A stretch of DNA of 64,000 bases from Cloeon dipterum (Eukaryota > Arthropoda > Insecta > Ephemeroptera > Baetidae): the NCBI RefSeq assembly GCF_949628265.1, contig NC_088790.1:5894545-5958544 (forward strand), written 5' to 3'. Shown in pieces: positions 35,501-47,700 of the stretch (position 1 is the first letter of the stretch; each line of letters begins with the position of its first letter). A program made the position numbers and the translations under genes. The notes under the pieces were generated by a model. That model saw only the letters and a program-made list of their open reading frames with translations, ran no database searches and was not told where the DNA came from.

Positions 35501-38500
35501 TTTTTTATCTTTTTTAAAATCGTTTTATTAAATTTCTGCAATTTTAAGGACAGAAAAAGGGCAGACATATCTCTTCGCAGGTTATTTAATGAAATGTCAA
35601 TAAGCGATCCATTTTCGTCTTTCAACAGGTACTATTCACACCCTCATGACCACTCATTTGCCTTGGAGGAAAGGAAACTTATGTTTTTAAATTATCGTCA
35701 TCTCAACAATATAAATGTGCGGAGTAATTAAATTAGGACCGAGTGACAGATTTATTATAAGGATTTCCCAAATTTCTATAAATATTAAACGGGCTTTTGT
35801 CATTAAGTTTACGCTTAATATTGATTGCGAATTATGAGCTAAATTTTCCTTTTGGTGAAATAAAAAACACGAATCAATAAGGAAATCGCCGATTGGCTAG
35901 AATACAAACTTATGAGAAATTTAAACAACAATATAGGAAACTTGAACTCAGGAATAAGTGATATTTGGAGATGAAATTATTAATTAACGCTAGCTCTCGT
36001 TCCTGCTATTCTTCGTATATATTTGTATCTTTCATTTGATTTATTTGTCGAGTTACATCATAGAGGACAGCATAAGTGCACGCTCATAAATTCCATAAAA
36101 AATAATGAGTGTATAACAAATTAAATAAATTCACAGAGTGTCAAGAACGACACATCTTATTTCACGCCATCTTTATTTGTTCGCAACGACAGTTAAATTT
36201 CCACGCGCGGAATATGAGCATATATATAACAAGCGTGATTTTCATAAAAGTGGACAAGGTCGTTTCAGCAATCGCCGACTAATTACACGGGCATTTCAAT
36301 GCGCAGCTATACGCAAACAATAGAGGCGCGCGTACTGCGCGTGGGAACGAGCACCTTTTGCCCCCCAAACGCCGCGTTTACATTTAAGCTTTCGTGTTAT
36401 TTCCAGAGATTTAAGCGTCGCCAGGCAACTGTGCGTTGCGTACACACAATCACAAAAGGTTAATCTGTCGCAAAAGCGCGCGGACGACCAAAAAAATGTT
36501 GCTATCCTACTCGTTTGCATTGAGCACGCCAACGACGAGAACAACAAACGGATAAAAGAAGCGTCAAGCTCTCGGCTTGGGTGGGAAATCAAGTTTGCTC
36601 TCTCAGGTGCAGTAATTTTTTTTATAATCCATAATATTTTTATAAATGTAGTGGTCGGCCTTGAATTTGAGTCCCGAGTCTCTCTGATGATCCGAACGCG
36701 TACGCAGGATTCGTAGAAGGCGCGCGGCTTTAATTTTGCCCGCTCGTCTATGATATGATTTATGCGTAACAGCGGCAACCAGGAAGCGTCTCGTTTGCTA
36801 AAATTTATAGACCCGCGAGACGAGGAAGAGATTAAGCGCAGCAAATTAGCAATTCAGAGGAGCCAGACATTTATTTGTAGACGTTGCTTCTTTGGGGAAG
36901 CAAATTTGCGAATTTTATAATACCAGCAGCTAAACACTTGACTTGAAGCCGCTGAGTCCTTGAAACTTCAGACGTACGTTAGTTCAGAAGTACAAACGTC
37001 ATGCACAATAATCGTTTTAGTGCCACTTCTTGCATTAGATTTATAAACATTTATTTTAATAAGAGAAATTTACATCTGAATGAGAATCTTGGCTCTTTTT
37101 TAAATTGCAATTTTTTTTTGCAAAATACTGCACGAATTAACGAAAGTGAATTGTTTCAAGTTTTTCTAGGAATGACTACATCGTGATTTTCAGATATGCA
37201 GTTAGGGTATAAAAGTGGTGTTTAAACTGCTAACATTTAAGCGCAAAATGTTGACTACTTTCTCGGGAAAACGGAATTTTTGTAAATTGAATATATCTCG
37301 GCTCTTTGAGGAGATAAACCAACTATTTTTCACCATGATTGTAGATTTTGATGCCCCAAATACTTTGTTGTTGACACCAAAATCGTCCAAAAATTTCTTA
37401 TGCCTCAAAAATACAAAAAAAATGATATTTTTTGTGATCCAGAGGAAAATGTTGCCCAAGGCACGCATTAAATGCTTTTTATTAGGTATTGTGGTTTTAT
37501 GGCAATCGTAATGGACGAGGAGTAGTGCACGAATTTGTGGCCATCAATGCAGCTGACAATCCGGATTTGGAGATCACGACGCACTGACGTTCTGTTCGGC
37601 GACGATTGAAATTTGTGGAAGTGCGCAGCGTCGGTCACAATAGGTTTGTCTGTCTTTGGCGGAGACCTTTCTCAGCACTCCCGCATGCAATCCCCAAGGC
37701 TGCCTTTTTCACGACGGCCGCACGCCTAATTATACATGGAAAAATAAATTGTGTGATCGCTCTCGCTTGCTCGCTCGCGACACTCTCGTTGCGCTCGCGG
37801 GGCGCGATCGTGAGGTGCAAGTTTTGGTTCTGCGACCCCTGACCCCCGCGTCAGATGTTTGCGTCTATCTCGATTTCGTTTGTGCTCGCGCCGCTAATGA
37901 TGACTAATGCCGATTTCACGTGTGTTGGGAAAACAAGCAGCGCACGCCGAGAGTGATTCATTGTGAAATACCCACTGATGGTGTCAAAAATATTTAGGGG
38001 TTGCAAGCGAGTTAATTTTTTTCATTTTTTCCCCTCTGGACGAGTGGAAAAGTTGCCCAGCTTACAATCTCCGACGGAAAAATCTAGATATTTATTGGTA
38101 GAATTTACATTTTTTTACTTTTATCTAAAAACCAAGTAGTTCTATTCAATAAAAATGATTTTCTCACATTCTGAGTTATGATGTCATTTTGCCTGTAATT
38201 TTTAATTTAGGATAAATATTTTCAGCGCTTTCAATAAAATAAAAATCTCCCTGAAAATCTGTTTCAGAATAACTAGTAATTAGATTTCGATACACCTGAA
38301 TGATCTCGCTCTTCAGACTAAATGAGCTGTGTCTGGTTTATTTTGCTTTATAATGGTATAAACTCATTAACTGATGATTTCAAGCCAAGAGCTGTGAGCT
38401 GTGAGATAAATAATGGCAAATAAAATCAATTTGCTTTTCATATATGTACGAGGATGTGTTCATAATTTGCTGGTGTTATTTGCATATATCCAAGTAATAG

Positions 38501-41500
38501 ACAAAGAGACAAATAATATTATTCATAGTTTATCGATAATTTATTAGGTCAGAATGAAGCGAAGTGAAAGACACTGAAATATCCAGTTTCTCATGTGGCT
38601 TCACTAGGTCAAAAAATGCTCTTGGACGTCGCTCGGTATTATTTCGCAACCTTGTGTTTTTATTCGTTTCTCAAATCAAAACTGCGAACAGGATTTATTA
38701 AAATCCAACAATTGCGCGAGATACTTGGCGTCATAAATTAAATCACTGTCACTTTTCTTGTCCTGAATTGCTTTTAAATTAAGCAAATACACACCCCTTC
38801 TTTTATAGTTGGAAAGAAATTAAGTACAAATGCGCGCGAGTAACCCATAAACCAGGAATATCGTTTTACAATCCGCGCGCACAGGTGCAAACGTGTTAAT
38901 TGCAACTCTTGCAGCCACGAACGCAGAGCAATATATGGACAAAATTGAGAGTGAATATTGCATTATATTGTTATTGTTCTGTGGAATTGAATCGCGTAAT
39001 TGCAACGGTCGCGTGCATTTAAGTGCGAGAGACGCCAGTCAAATGAGTTTGAAATTTGTGTCCGCGGCGTGCGCGCGTGGTCTGTGTGTGCGGGGGCGAG
39101 GTCGGCGAATAGATTGTGGCCCTTGACGGCCTCAAAAATAAAATAAAAAGTGCCACCGTGGTAATAATGCAACGCCCGAGCGTGATTAATCATATTGTTG
39201 CAATTTTAATTCGGCGGCCCTCCTTACGAGCCGCGAGACTTTTTTGAGCGACAGCTGTCGATAATTGCTCCAATAACACAGCCTTGTTCCTCTCGCAATC
39301 TGATAAAAATTGAGTGTCAACCAAATGGAAGTAATTTATTTTTAATATATTTAAACAATGGACCGATTAATCAAGCTGAAATGAAAATGACTTGGAGCGT
39401 TTCGATGAAAATTAAAATTAGTCTCAGCCGTGGATTTTTTCGCAATATATCAAAATGAAAAACTTTATTTTGATCTCTTTTTTCAAACGTAGTGGAAAAT
39501 TTTTTAAATCAATGATTTTATTGATAAATTGAGAACTTAAGAAATTGGGCCTAAATTTTAAAATTGATTTAAAAATACAGATTTTGTTCAATTTAACTGA
39601 ATTTTTGTTTTTAGACACTGATCATTGAAACAAATTCATCGGCGGGTTATTTTTGACGCTTCGAAAGAGAGTTAAAAATTACCCACAAGGGTAAGTTCCG
39701 AGCTTTGCCGGTTTTTAATGGTTAACCGTAGAGCATAAACCTATACTAAACATATTTTTCTTGCGTATTTTTCATTTCTGAAAAAATTATCTTAGTTGTA
39801 AATATAAAAATGAAGTAAATTAAAAAAATGGAGCTACATATGGCGTGGAGGTAAGATCGGAAATTTCCAAAACATTAATTGTCTCAAACCGTTATGATCT
39901 ATTAGCCACTTCCCCTGCAAAATTCTAAAATTTGAGCGCTTTTCCAGAAAGTCAAACTTTGTCTTGCCAAGTGGAGTCTACCTATAACATAGCATCACGG
40001 ATTGAATGAAAACTGGCTTCAAAATTATATTTTGAAACATCCCATGATTAATTCTATAAGAAGCTGCTTATCTTGTAAACTCCGTTGAATAAAAATCCCT
40101 AAACTTATTAGATACTGCACAATTTTATAATTTTTCGGTAAAATAAAACGTACAATCCTTTATATACAGTATTTTCCTATAGCGATAATACTGACCCGTG
40201 GAACGAGATGAATGAACGCATTGCAATTTGCTCGGTCAAGTGCATCGATTGAAACAATCATCATTTGCAGTGAATGCTATATACGCATGTACAGTTAAAT
40301 CAAATTGAACTTCGTATTCTTTAAAAGAAAAAAATAAGATATTGTCGTAAGCCGTTGGAAATCCAGTTAGTTGCTTGAATTTTTAACGAGGTATAGCTGG
40401 CACAATAAAACATTACGCGATTGAAACATCAATATAACTTATCCTTGAATTTATAATGTATAATGTTATTTCTCTCTGCAATATATTGTACAAAAAATAC
40501 TGGCGAAAAGGAAAAAGCTGTCGTATTTTTTCATTCTGATGAAATGTGTCTTCTCCAATTTATTGCGCAGGGTATCATAAAAAATGGAACGTTTTGTTTC
40601 ATCATGCACTTTACCGGAGTCGATAGAGACGAGTTATGTTTTGCAAGAGAGTGAAAAAAGATATACAGAAATTCCCAAAAAGAAACGAGGACGTAATTCA
40701 AAACGGACTAGACAGATACCATATAATAAATTTTCGACCAAAGCGAAAGTACAAGCAGTGAAGACGTTGGCGGCTGGGCCATTTGTCTCGCGGCGGTGTA
40801 TCAAACAATGAGCTATTACGGCGGCGAAAATTTGAATAAAAGACCCATTATCAGAGAGCAACTGGAAGCGCGACGCCGCAAAGGGCAGCGAGCGGCTCGA
40901 TTTTCCCCGAGAGAAGGAACAACTCCCTTTGGCAGCAAAAGTTTCTTCAGCACTTACCTTGAGAGAGGCGTTCGGTCCGTCGGCTTGGTTCTCACCAAAT
41001 GAGATTTGTTTTGCAGCCGCTGCACCTGTTGCAGAAATCCACGCACGCCTTTTCCCTCCTCCACCTTTGCCCACCATCCAAGACGCGCGCGCCCAAGGGA
41101 AAGATAGTGATAAGTGGCGTGCACATGGAGAGGCGGCTATCTCCGTCCGCATCTCTTTCTTGTCAAGTTCATCAAAGCCTCCGTGCAGGCAACTATCGGC
41201 GAAATGCTAATGGCTTGCACTCCGAGCGCGCATTACGTCAAAATTGCAGCCGTAATTTGGCAACAGTCTTGCCTTACTTCTCATGCAAGTAGAGTAATTG
41301 TATTTAAAACTCCTGAAAAGTGAAAATATTTTAATTGGAGTCAGGCGGGTTGGACAGTGTGGAAATCGGTAATAAAATCAGATTAGTTTAGACCCAACAG
41401 ATTTCACCATTGAACTTTTAGGGTTTTTTTTCGGGAATTAAACAGTTTATAATAGATTCCAAAAAGGTAACCAAATGAATGGGTGGCTTAAAATTGTGAA

Positions 41501-44500
41501 GGAAATTTTCGGCTCTGCAGGTCTCATCAGCAACAATTTACGATCTTTTGCTCAAAATTTAATAACTCTTGACGGTCAAAATCGTTCTCTGATGTCACAA
41601 TTCATGCTTAAAAAGTATTGTTATATACTTCCAAATTTTTGTTTGTTAAATCAATAAGAACATGAAATAAAATGCAGAATTTTCCCATCATCAATTAAAA
41701 AACCCAGTAACCTTTTGCTGGTTATTTTTCTTATTCAAAGAAACCCGGATGGACAAAACTACAAACCCAGCTTGGAAGTGGCCATAAATTGTAAAATCTG
41801 AAATTAAAAAGCCCCAAACAGTTTTATTTTCATTTTTTTGCGTTACACGATTTCAGTTTCCAGAAAAAATAAAAGCGGGAAAACACAAATAAGAATTCAC
41901 TTTTTCACCAGCGATACAGTTAAAATCCAGTAATATAAAAAAGCTCGATGAAAATTAATGATTACTTAATATCCTTTAATTTCGCAATTAAGTCTCTTCT
42001 CGATTTAGCTCACAATCAGTCAACCCTTTGGGTCGGGGAAAGATTGAGAAATCAGGTACCCTGAAGCCTGAAGGCCGCCAGATGTGCGAAGAAAGGCGTT
42101 TTAATTTACAATCCTGATTGCTTTTAGCTGTAGAAAACAAATAATTCGTCGCAGAGGTGTGTTTTGAGTTAAATAAAGTCGGTTTTTGTACCTTATACTG
42201 GGTGTAAGGCTTTTTATTTGTAGATAATGGATTTTACATTGTTGTCAGTTAGGATAAAGGTGTGTTTGTTACAGCAATTCAATTAATACCTTAGTGTATG
42301 TCGTTATACAATTAAAAATGTATATTATAATACGGCAGAGAAAAAATACTGTTAATCTATGTAAAGGAAAAAACGCAATCCACCGGCGACCAGACCAAAT
42401 AGTTAAAAAATCACACTTGATATTGCACAGAGGGGGTTAGGTTATTATTATCATCGTTATTGATTCCACAAAACGTACAATTTCTCCTGCTTGAAAAAGA
42501 TTGAGTGTGTGTTTCTCTATGTAAAGTATGGTGTGTGTTTACTTGCAACAATTGAGGAATTTTGTGTGTTCGCCTACACCCGTCCATAAATATACAAACA
42601 AACAGGCAGTTTCTCTTCTAATACACGTGTTATCTTCTCTTTCTCTTTTCGGTATTTTTTTCATTTAACCTTAGTTTTATTACAACGTACTTAAGCAACT
42701 GGGTGTCTTTTTTCAACTGGGAATACTTTTCGTGTCAAATTTTATCCATTTTTTTCAACTTCCTGAGTCACTTTAAAAAATAATTCTTTCGACTAATATT
42801 CATTTCCATAAGTGTATATAATACGCATTACCTTTAAGTACACCAAGTGGACAATCGAAACATCAACGGACACATTGTGTAATTAATGAAGTAACCGTAA
42901 TCATTAATTAACCGAGTGCGCGTGAGTACTTTCACCCACCGCTCGACTCCTAACACCGATCGATTTTTAAGCCGAGAGGGGTGGCCTCGAAAGAGTAGCG
43001 ATTTGTGCTCAAGCCGCCCCTCTCATGCTGGAATGTTCATAAAAACTTCCGGGGGTGGCTTCTTTAATTCTGCTTGTTAAGTGAGAAAGAGAGTGGAGTG
43101 ATTGATTAGTTTATTCGAGTGCTATTCTTGGCAAGCCCGCTAGGTTAGCCTATTCTTTTTAGAGTGTACACAAATAAAAACAGCAGTCTATAAATATTAT
43201 TATTAGTATATAATCATAAACGCGCGCGTGTGTGTTCAAATGTAGTATTATATAATATATAATATGCCGGTAAGTAATCCAATTAGGTGTGTCGTGTCGT
43301 GTGTGTGTGTGTGTTTATATAAATTCATCTCACCACTAAGTAGTTATTTATAATTCACTTATTTAAGTTATTATCCCACACCCTAAATTAGATTATTAAA
43401 CAGACGAGCGCCTTTCTTTCTTTTGCCGGTGTCAACGAGACGCCGGTTTCGAGGCCCTCGATAGTTTCTCATCTGGACGCATTTTCGTTTTTGCTTTTTC
43501 TCGGGAAACACTCGCGAAAGGTAATAGTTTGATAGGAAATCATGACGGAGCGTCAAATTGATTGAAAGCCCTGGAAGAAAATTGGTCTTTGTGAGCTTTT
43601 CTTGAATTTGGCGCCCAAATAATAAACGCTTCAGCCGCGAGTGTTTCGAGAGATGTGCGGTGGGAGAGCTGCCGAGGGCCCCGCGCGAAGAATTGTTTTT
43701 CAGAAGCAAAAGTCCAAAAGAGTGAATTAAAGTAGACCTCCTGCGAGATGTGTAAAGTTCAAAGCTTCAATGACTGCGCCTGACTCTCATCAATTTGCGT
43801 CGTTACTCAAAATATAAGTATTCAACTGCTACCTTAAAACTATAGTAAGTGAAATCAATTAGTATCGTACTCTGTTTGTTTTTTCGGTTAAGCTTGTAAG
43901 AGAAAAATTAGCAGAAAAACAAGACAGCGCTAGTTAAGCAAAAAATGGACGGTTTTAGTTACAAGTGCTGTCCGTCTCAACAACCGAATAAGCTCCTTCT
44001 CCACTTTTAGAGTGTACAAGTGTTTAAGAGTGTCGTTTTGTTTGTGTATGTGTGTTGCTTTATATATTATAAAAATAACCGGGGGCCAATTGAAGCTTCA
44101 AATTTTACTCCTTTAATATTTGATTCGTGTGCAGAGTTGTGCTCGAGGATCAACAAGGACAGAAAATGCTAAATAATGCCAAAGCAGCCTTGCGCAATTA
44201 ACAAAAATGAAGAGTAGGAATTGTTTCCAAAAATAAGTAAGAACTTACGTTTTGCCTTTTCAAGGCATCGTGACGAGAGATAGAGAGAGAATTACTTTAT
44301 AATGGCTGCCGAGCTGATATGCATAATATTAATCCAAAAACCAATTACAACTAATCAGTAGTACATTGAAGCCATCACAATCGAGCAAAAAACCAAAAGT
44401 TGGGCCAAGAATGGCACTGGCATGGCTAAATCAGGGACAGACTGACTATTCTATGGCACTAAGAGAGTGTTGGACCCTCAGTGGATCAACCAAGTAAGAC

Positions 44501-44652
44501 AAGCAGTAGCGCCTAATCAAATAGACTGCTTATTCTTAAAACTAAGGAACTTGCATGAGTGGCGTGAAATCTGGCAACTCCTCCAAGTTCCCGATCCACC
44601 TAACATGACCTGAAACACCAAACACATAACGCGTAAAATTTGGCTTGACCGG
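32537..44652. other. Gene-poor region, probably regulatory
   Basis: About 12 kb with no coding region I can support. Open frames of 100-180 codons at 36296-36844 and 40634-41152 (-) have no domain, no splice partner and runs of low-complexity residues. CpG- and GCGC-rich clusters appear at about 34700-34990, 36290-36740, 37730-37900 and 40880-41250 within AT-rich DNA, as at promoters or enhancers. The right part (from about 42200) probably includes the calsyntenin 3' UTR. A (GT)n run lies at 43298-43314. Confidence 0.5.
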
Positions 44653-44680
44653 TATTTTTATTTATTTATTTATTTATTTT
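44653..44680. repeat. (TTTA)n microsatellite
   Basis: Seven consecutive TTTA/ATTT units just beyond the calsyntenin stop codon, inside its likely 3' UTR. Confidence 0.85.
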
Positions 44681-44773
44681 ATGTAAAAACAAATAAAATT
44701 GAAAGTGACGTATCTGGTTATCATGATGTTCTAATAATTTTTGGAAAAAACGCAAATCACATCAGACCAACCT

Positions 44774-47700
44774 CTAGATGGATAGAGTCGAGTTGTCCCA
44801 CTCGAGGTCCTTGCTCTTCTTGTTGCTTGCCACGTCGGCGTCGTCATCGTCGTCGCTCGAGTCGAGCTCATCCCGATAACTAGAATCGTCGTCCTCGTCT
44901 TCGTCAGACGAGTCATTGGGCACGTGGCCGCTCTGGGCCACCTGCGGCCCTGCTTGGTTGGCGGCGGTCTTGGGACGGTGCGTGTCGGCCAGCTCCATGG
45001 GGTTGACGGTGATGGTGAGGGCCGAGTCGTCCCACGCCATCTCCGTGTCGGCCGTCTCTTCCTGCTGGCTGCGGTGGTGGGCAGCCCTGATGCGGATCAC
45101 GCCCAGCACAATCATGAAGACCAGGAAGCCGACGCACACGACGATGATGATCGTGACGGCATGGCCTGTGTACAGAACATTGCTCCCGTTTAATTTATAT
45201 ACCTATTTTGTTGGGAGTTTGGACCACGGGATTGTGAATATTAAAAAGGCGCGTAGTAAATCATGATGGATAGCTATTATGAGGAAAAATTTAATGACAC
45301 GCTTCTGTACGATACAGCAGCTGTTTCGGCACCACAGGCTAATCCTGTGATGAGTCCTGTGGGGCCGCTGTACAGTATGAGAGCCAGCCATTAAATATTT
45401 CCTCATAATTTCACCAAGAACCATCCATCCTGAATTAATCTTCCCAGAGATATATTTTAACCAACAAAATATGAAGAAAATTATTTTAATGCAACATTAA
45501 GAATGAAACTCACTGCCTGTGGCAACGACGCTCTGGGTGTCTCCCAAGTAGATGTCGTTCAGGGTCTGAGCAGGCTTCAATTCGGCGTGGTGCCTGTCCA
45601 TCTTGGCGTGGGCTGGGGCAACGGATGCCTCAACAATGACACTGTCCACCTCCTTGACCACTGGTTGGCTTGTGACCTCAGGAAGCGGGTCGGAAGTAGC
45701 GTCAGGTTTGTTTGGAGAGCGAGGATGGATCACAGTGAGCTGTGAAAATGCCGCATGATGCTGATTAGACTCGTGTTTCTGGGACGAGTTCATAAAAATT
45801 TATGATGCGGTATAGAGAATCAGTACTGCAGGACTGTCATCAAAATTCAGGCGGTGAATCCAATCATCATTTTCATTAGCTATTAGGAATTATTGCTTTA
45901 AAGGTAATACTCACGGTCTGGACGTATTCATTGCTGGTGAAGCGGCCGTTGAGCTCGGAGCAGAGCAGTTTGAACACGCGGTTCAAGTAGTAGGCCGGCT
46001 TCTTGTTGGTGTACTGAATTTGTCTCAGGACCTGCAACAAATTATCCAATGTTAGTGAACCCAGGCAGAAACATCAATTAACTGTCGGTATTACCTGTTC
46101 GTAATTATAAATCATGTCGGCGCCGGAAACGACGACTCCATCCCTGCTGACCTTGGCGACGATTCCAAACTGAGCCATCATGTTACTTGGCAGGGTGAGC
46201 GTTTCGTGGTCAGGGTTAAGTGGTGGGTAGACCGAGACCGTGCACGAGTCGAGTTTCTTCTCGATCACTGTCATCGGCTCGCCCTTCTTCCACTCCTTGT
46301 TGTTGTCCTTGTCGCCGGTGACGGTGATGTGGACGTCAGTGAAGACGCGGACGCCAAGCCTGAAGTCCTCGTACTCGCGTGCTACGTTTCCGGTGCCGTT
46401 GACCTCGATGGTGGGCTGCTGCGGCTGCAGCACCTGCACGTAGCTCTCCACGGCGGGCACCTTAACTGGCCTGCCACGCTCGCACGTGATGGTCGTCGAG
46501 ATGTGCACATTCCTGCGGCCTGGCGTCGGGAATTCCCTCAGGTTGATGTAGCCCACTTTGCGCAGCAGCACCTCCAGGTTGGTCTTGTTGTCACCCTCGA
46601 TCGTCATCTCCGTGAGGTCGCTGTTGGTCAGCAGCTCCATGCCGGGCTCAAGTAACTCCATGGCGGGCACTTCAAGACTCTCCTTGCACTTGTGCAGGCA
46701 GGCGAGCACCTCAGGCCGCTCGTTCTTGTGCAAGAGGACAGACAAACCTGCCAGGTAGCCCCTGAAAATACAAACACATTTATTTTCACACCACAGTTTA
46801 TGTTAAATTGGTGATAATATTCAAATTTTACCTTGCTCATACGTAAAATGTCGTCAATACCGATGTTAAATTTTTTTTAATAATTATTCTAATTTACTTG
46901 ATTGATCAGCAAGTGAAATTAAAAAACTGGTAATTTTGTAATTGATCCAACGTGCAATTTTTCCTTTTATAAATCTTTTTCAAACATTGTTTCTCTCCAA
47001 ACAAGAAAAAACGCGATGTATTTATTATCTTCGCAAGAAATAGTTTTTTCATAACTTACTTGAAGTAGTGCTTCATCTTTCCGTCTGAGCCCTGCCAGCA
47101 GGCGCCCACAGCGAAAGTGGTGTTGATGCCCTTGGTCGGGTGCAGAGGCCAGTCATCGATGATTTCGGGGTTTTTCTTCTCAGACTTGAATTCCTGTCCG
47201 TCGACAAACAGTTGGATGTCTGGGAATTGGACAGAAACCGCGTAGTGATGCCACTCATTGTCGCACACCTAAAATAACCCAACCGACACATGAGTCACTG
47301 CGCTTATTTAAAAATTCGACTTGTGGGGAACCGCAGAGATTTCAGAACTGCAGGTTTGTCATCATTCTCAGAATTGTGTTAAAGTCATCATTAGGAGGCC
47401 GTGAAATGAAAGAAAAGTCTGGAAAATAAATTTACCTGGGGCAGTTTCCATCTCCATTCAGCTGGGCGGAAGATGTTGAGGTCGCCCTCGCTGAAGTCTC
47501 TTCTGAGCAGAAGAATGAGCCTGCAATTCCTCACAAACAAGGCATAATGATGCCTGTTCATCTCTGCAAGATGAAAGAGCGCAAATTAAACACTTTTGTT
47601 TGTCCGCCCGGAAAAAGTAGATCGCGTACTGTGATCATCTGCAGAGCAAATAATGTGTTCCTTGGTGTGGTGGTCATTATCAGGGCTTTGCTTGTGCTTC

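Noticed and set aside
36296-36844. 182-codon minus-strand open frame
   Set aside because: Low-complexity, basic, no domain or splice partner; lies in GCGC-rich DNA where stops are scarce.
40634-41152. 172-codon minus-strand open frame
   Set aside because: No recognisable domain, overlaps plus-strand frames of similar quality, explained by local GC content.
46206-46655. 149-codon plus-strand open frame
   Set aside because: Antisense of calsyntenin exon 8.
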